In this document: piece by piece, positions 7,078 to 8,274 of the stretch
Position numbering within the stretch: position 1 is the stretch's first letter
Layout: each line of letters opens with the position of its first letter
Assembly (NCBI GenBank): GCA_003516955.1
Contig: DPBN01000150.1
Coordinates: 1-8,274, forward strand
Reading direction: 5' to 3'
Length of the DNA: 8,274 bases
DNA from: Armatimonadota bacterium
Lineage (GTDB): Bacteria > Armatimonadota > Fimbriimonadia > Fimbriimonadales > Fimbriimonadaceae
Translations under genes and position numbers: made by a program
Notes under the pieces: generated by a model
Told to the model about the DNA's origin: nothing
Database searches by the model: none
What the model saw: only the letters and a program-made list of their open reading frames with translations

Positions 7078-7221
7078 TCAGCGGGTCTGGCCCGCGTTGC
7101 CGGGCTCGGCGGCGTAGTCGCCTTCCTTCACCGGGCTGCCGGCCTTATCGTCCGAGCCGCCGGAACACCCGATGGCTCCGAGGAGGATCATCGCTGCAAC
7201 GAACCAAACCATCCGCTTCAT
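7078..7221 (-). CDS. Small 47-aa lipoprotein
   Basis: Not a family I recognise. The N-terminus MKRMVWFVAAMILLGAIGC is a lipoprotein signal peptide with a basic start, a hydrophobic core and the lipobox AIGC, giving lipidated Cys19. Ser20 at +2 would fit outer-membrane sorting in a diderm. The mature part is only 29 residues, Gly/Ser/Asp-rich, and contains DYAAEPG (35-41). A longer frame reaches 7338, but the first 39 residues are not signal-like. ATG 7221 has AAGG seven bases upstream (7232-7229), and the start overlaps the stop of the preceding gene as ATGA (7221-7218), implying translational coupling. It is the last gene of the prepilin operon, followed by a strong terminator. Its tail motif recurs in the neighbour's tail, so the two may act together. 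Function is unknown. Confidence 0.75.
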   Translation of the reverse strand: MKRMVWFVAAMILLGAIGCSGGSDDKAGSPVKEGDYAAEPGNAGQTR

Positions 7222-7403
7222 GGGGAAACCTTGCCTTCTTGGATCAACTTCTGGCGGTATTCGCCAGGCTCCATCTGGTAGTCGTCGGGTCGAACCTTGG
7301 TGGAGTCCGTGGGCTTGAACTGGGCCCACGCGACCCATCCGATGGCGACAGCAACGAGAATCAGGATCACTGCGATCAGCGGTTTTGGAACCTCGTTCTT
7401 CAT
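7218..7403 (-). CDS. Small 61-aa single-pass membrane protein
   Basis: Not a family I recognise. A short N-terminus (MKNEVPKP) precedes one transmembrane helix at about 9-27, then a polar tail of about 34 residues predicted to lie outside the cytoplasm by the positive-inside rule. The tail holds DYQMEPG (41-47), which matches DYAAEPG of the downstream lipoprotein, and ends EYRQKLIQEGKVSP. There is no cysteine and no lipobox, so the helix is probably an anchor. No Shine-Dalgarno is evident before ATG 7403. The gene lies 103 bp after the prepilin stop on the same strand and overlaps the lipoprotein gene by four bases. Context suggests a pilus or secretion accessory role, which is inference only. 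Confidence 0.72.
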   Translation of the reverse strand: MKNEVPKPLIAVILILVAVAIGWVAWAQFKPTDSTKVRPDDYQMEPGEYRQKLIQEGKVSP

Positions 7404-7420
7404 GTCTGCGCCGTCGATCG

Positions 7421-7450
7421 GGCCGAGGGGGCCCGCAGGCCCCCCGGCGC
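7421..7450 (-). promoter_or_regulatory. GC-rich hairpin between the prepilin gene and the small genes
   Basis: GGGGGCC (7427-7433) pairs with GGCCCCC (7438-7444) around a CGCA loop. Allowing one bulged A (7426), four more pairs extend the stem (7422-7425 with 7445-7448). No T-run follows on either strand. Placed after the prepilin stop, it could attenuate read-through or protect an upstream processed mRNA, giving more pilin than accessory protein. It shares the 13-mer GGCCCCCCGGCGC with the terminator at 7031-7043. Confidence 0.4.
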
Positions 7451-7506
7451 CGATGGCTCCTTGGTTCGAATCAGTAGGCGAAGCCGGCCGTGCCCGGCGC
7501 GACGTC

Positions 7507-8274
7507 CTACGGGCAGCTGCCCGCCGGAGCAGGCTTGTTGCTGGTCTTCACCTTCGGGAAGTAGCCGGAGAACAGGCCGGAGACGGTGTCGTTCAGGTTG
7601 CCGAGCTTGCCCATGATCACCGCCTTGGCGAACGAGGCGTGGCCGTCGGTGAAGGCGAAGTTCGCGCCGCCATTGAAGCCGCCGCGCGTGGTGATCGCGG
7701 CGCGGTTGTTCATGGCGCCGAACAGCTCATAGCCCCAGCCGCCCGTGCTGATGTTCCAGAACCACTTGGTCTCGCCGTTCTCATCCTGGCAGGAGGAGTA
7801 GGTCCAAGCGTACTGCGAGGGGCCGAGCATCGCGATCTCGGCGGGCACGTCGATCGACGTCGCGCTGGTCGCGCCGGGGCTCAGCGGCCCGAAGTCGGCC
7901 CGGGAGATCATGTGGTTCAGGGCGTAGGTCACGCGGTACCGGTGGGTGACGTCCGTGTCGGCAGCGTTTTGCTGGCCGGGGTACAGGTAGCCGCCGGGGC
8001 CGTACAGGATGTCGCCGTTCGTGGCCGTCGAGAACAGGCCCTTGGACTTCACGTACGGCATCAGGATGTCGCTCCAGAAGGGCCGCTCGAAGAAGTCGCC
8101 GGGGTTTGGGTAGCTCGGCGAGCTCCAGCGGCCGGCGTACGGGAACGACAGCAGCGTGTCGTCGTTGTCCGAGGCGTACATCAGGGCGCCAAGGGCGAGC
8201 TGCTTGACGTTGGACAGGTCCTGGGTTCGCTTGGCCGAGAGCTTGGCTTGGGCGAAGACCGGGAACAGGATGGC
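7507..8274 (-). CDS. Prepilin-type protein with degenerate H-X9-DG motif (5' end beyond window)
   Basis: The frame is open to the right edge, so the 255 residues seen lack the leader peptide and cleavage site. The first visible residues, AILFPVFAQAKLSAK, are the end of the type IV pilin-like hydrophobic helix, followed by DLSNVKQLALGALMYASDNDD, the usual continuation in DUF1559-like pseudopilins of Armatimonadota and Planctomycetota. An ATG at 8181 is internal, not the start. Near the C-terminus GGFNGGANFAFTDGHASF matches the H-X9-DG signature (normally RHxGGANFAFxDGH), but the His is replaced by Phe200 (visible numbering); Asp210-Gly211 are kept. Cys162 and Cys254 could form a disulfide. It should be processed by a prepilin peptidase and act at the inner membrane or surface; its partner or cargo is unknown. 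Two small membrane-anchored proteins follow on the same strand. Confidence 0.85.
   Translation of the reverse strand, partial: AILFPVFAQAKLSAKRTQDLSNVKQLALGALMYASDNDDTLLSFPYAGRWSSPSYPNPGDFFERPFWSDILMPYVKSKGLFSTATNGDILYGPGGYLYPGQQNAADTDVTHRYRVTYALNHMISRADFGPLSPGATSATSIDVPAEIAMLGPSQYAWTYSSCQDENGETKWFWNISTGGWGYELFGAMNNRAAITTRGGFNGGANFAFTDGHASFAKAVIMGKLGNLNDTVSGLFSGYFPKVKTSNKPAPAGSCP

Overview
The window is GC-rich bacterial DNA with no mobile-element, RNA-gene or CRISPR signal. The best clue to the host is the prepilin-type protein at the right edge. It carries an N-terminal AILFPVFAQAK stretch and a degenerate H-X9-DG motif, a combination I associate with Armatimonadota (Fimbriimonadia-like). 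Several secreted proteins have short signal peptides, which fits. This assignment is an inference from protein style, not from a marker gene.

Left part (1-2414): a divergent pair. On the minus strand is the first 22 codons of a gene cut by the window edge, probably a secreted beta-helix-type protein. On the plus strand is a complete secreted DUF1680 glycosidase (GH127/GH146 type, beta-L-arabinofuranosidase) with all its zinc and catalytic residues. The pair suggests breakdown of arabinose-containing plant polymers.

Middle part (2415-6014): a 183-bp spacer with a post-gene hairpin, nested inverted repeats and a convincing sigma-54 (-24/-12) promoter candidate leads into a fused Wzz chain-length / BY-kinase-like protein. 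All three nucleotide-binding motifs of that protein deviate from consensus, and it has no C-terminal tyrosine cluster. Converging on it, with a 6-bp gap, is a secreted clan GH-A glycosidase. The likely terminator of the Wzz gene lies inside the 3' coding end of the glycosidase gene. The neighbourhood suggests exopolysaccharide export and trimming, though no glycosyltransferase or flippase is visible here.

Right part (6070-8274): a D-2-hydroxyacid dehydrogenase-family protein is divergent from the glycosidase. It converges, across a shared strong hairpin terminator, on a minus-strand operon. That operon reads prepilin-type H-X9-DG protein (5' end beyond the window), then a 61-aa single-pass membrane protein, then a 47-aa lipoprotein. 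The last two overlap by ATGA and share a DYxxEPG motif in their predicted extracytoplasmic tails. They may be undescribed accessory partners of the pseudopilin.

The points most worth a second look are the sigma-54 promoter on the Wzz gene, the probably kinase-dead Wzz fusion, the paired DYxxEPG small proteins bracketed by similar hairpins, and the codon-like sequence after the prepilin TAG stop.
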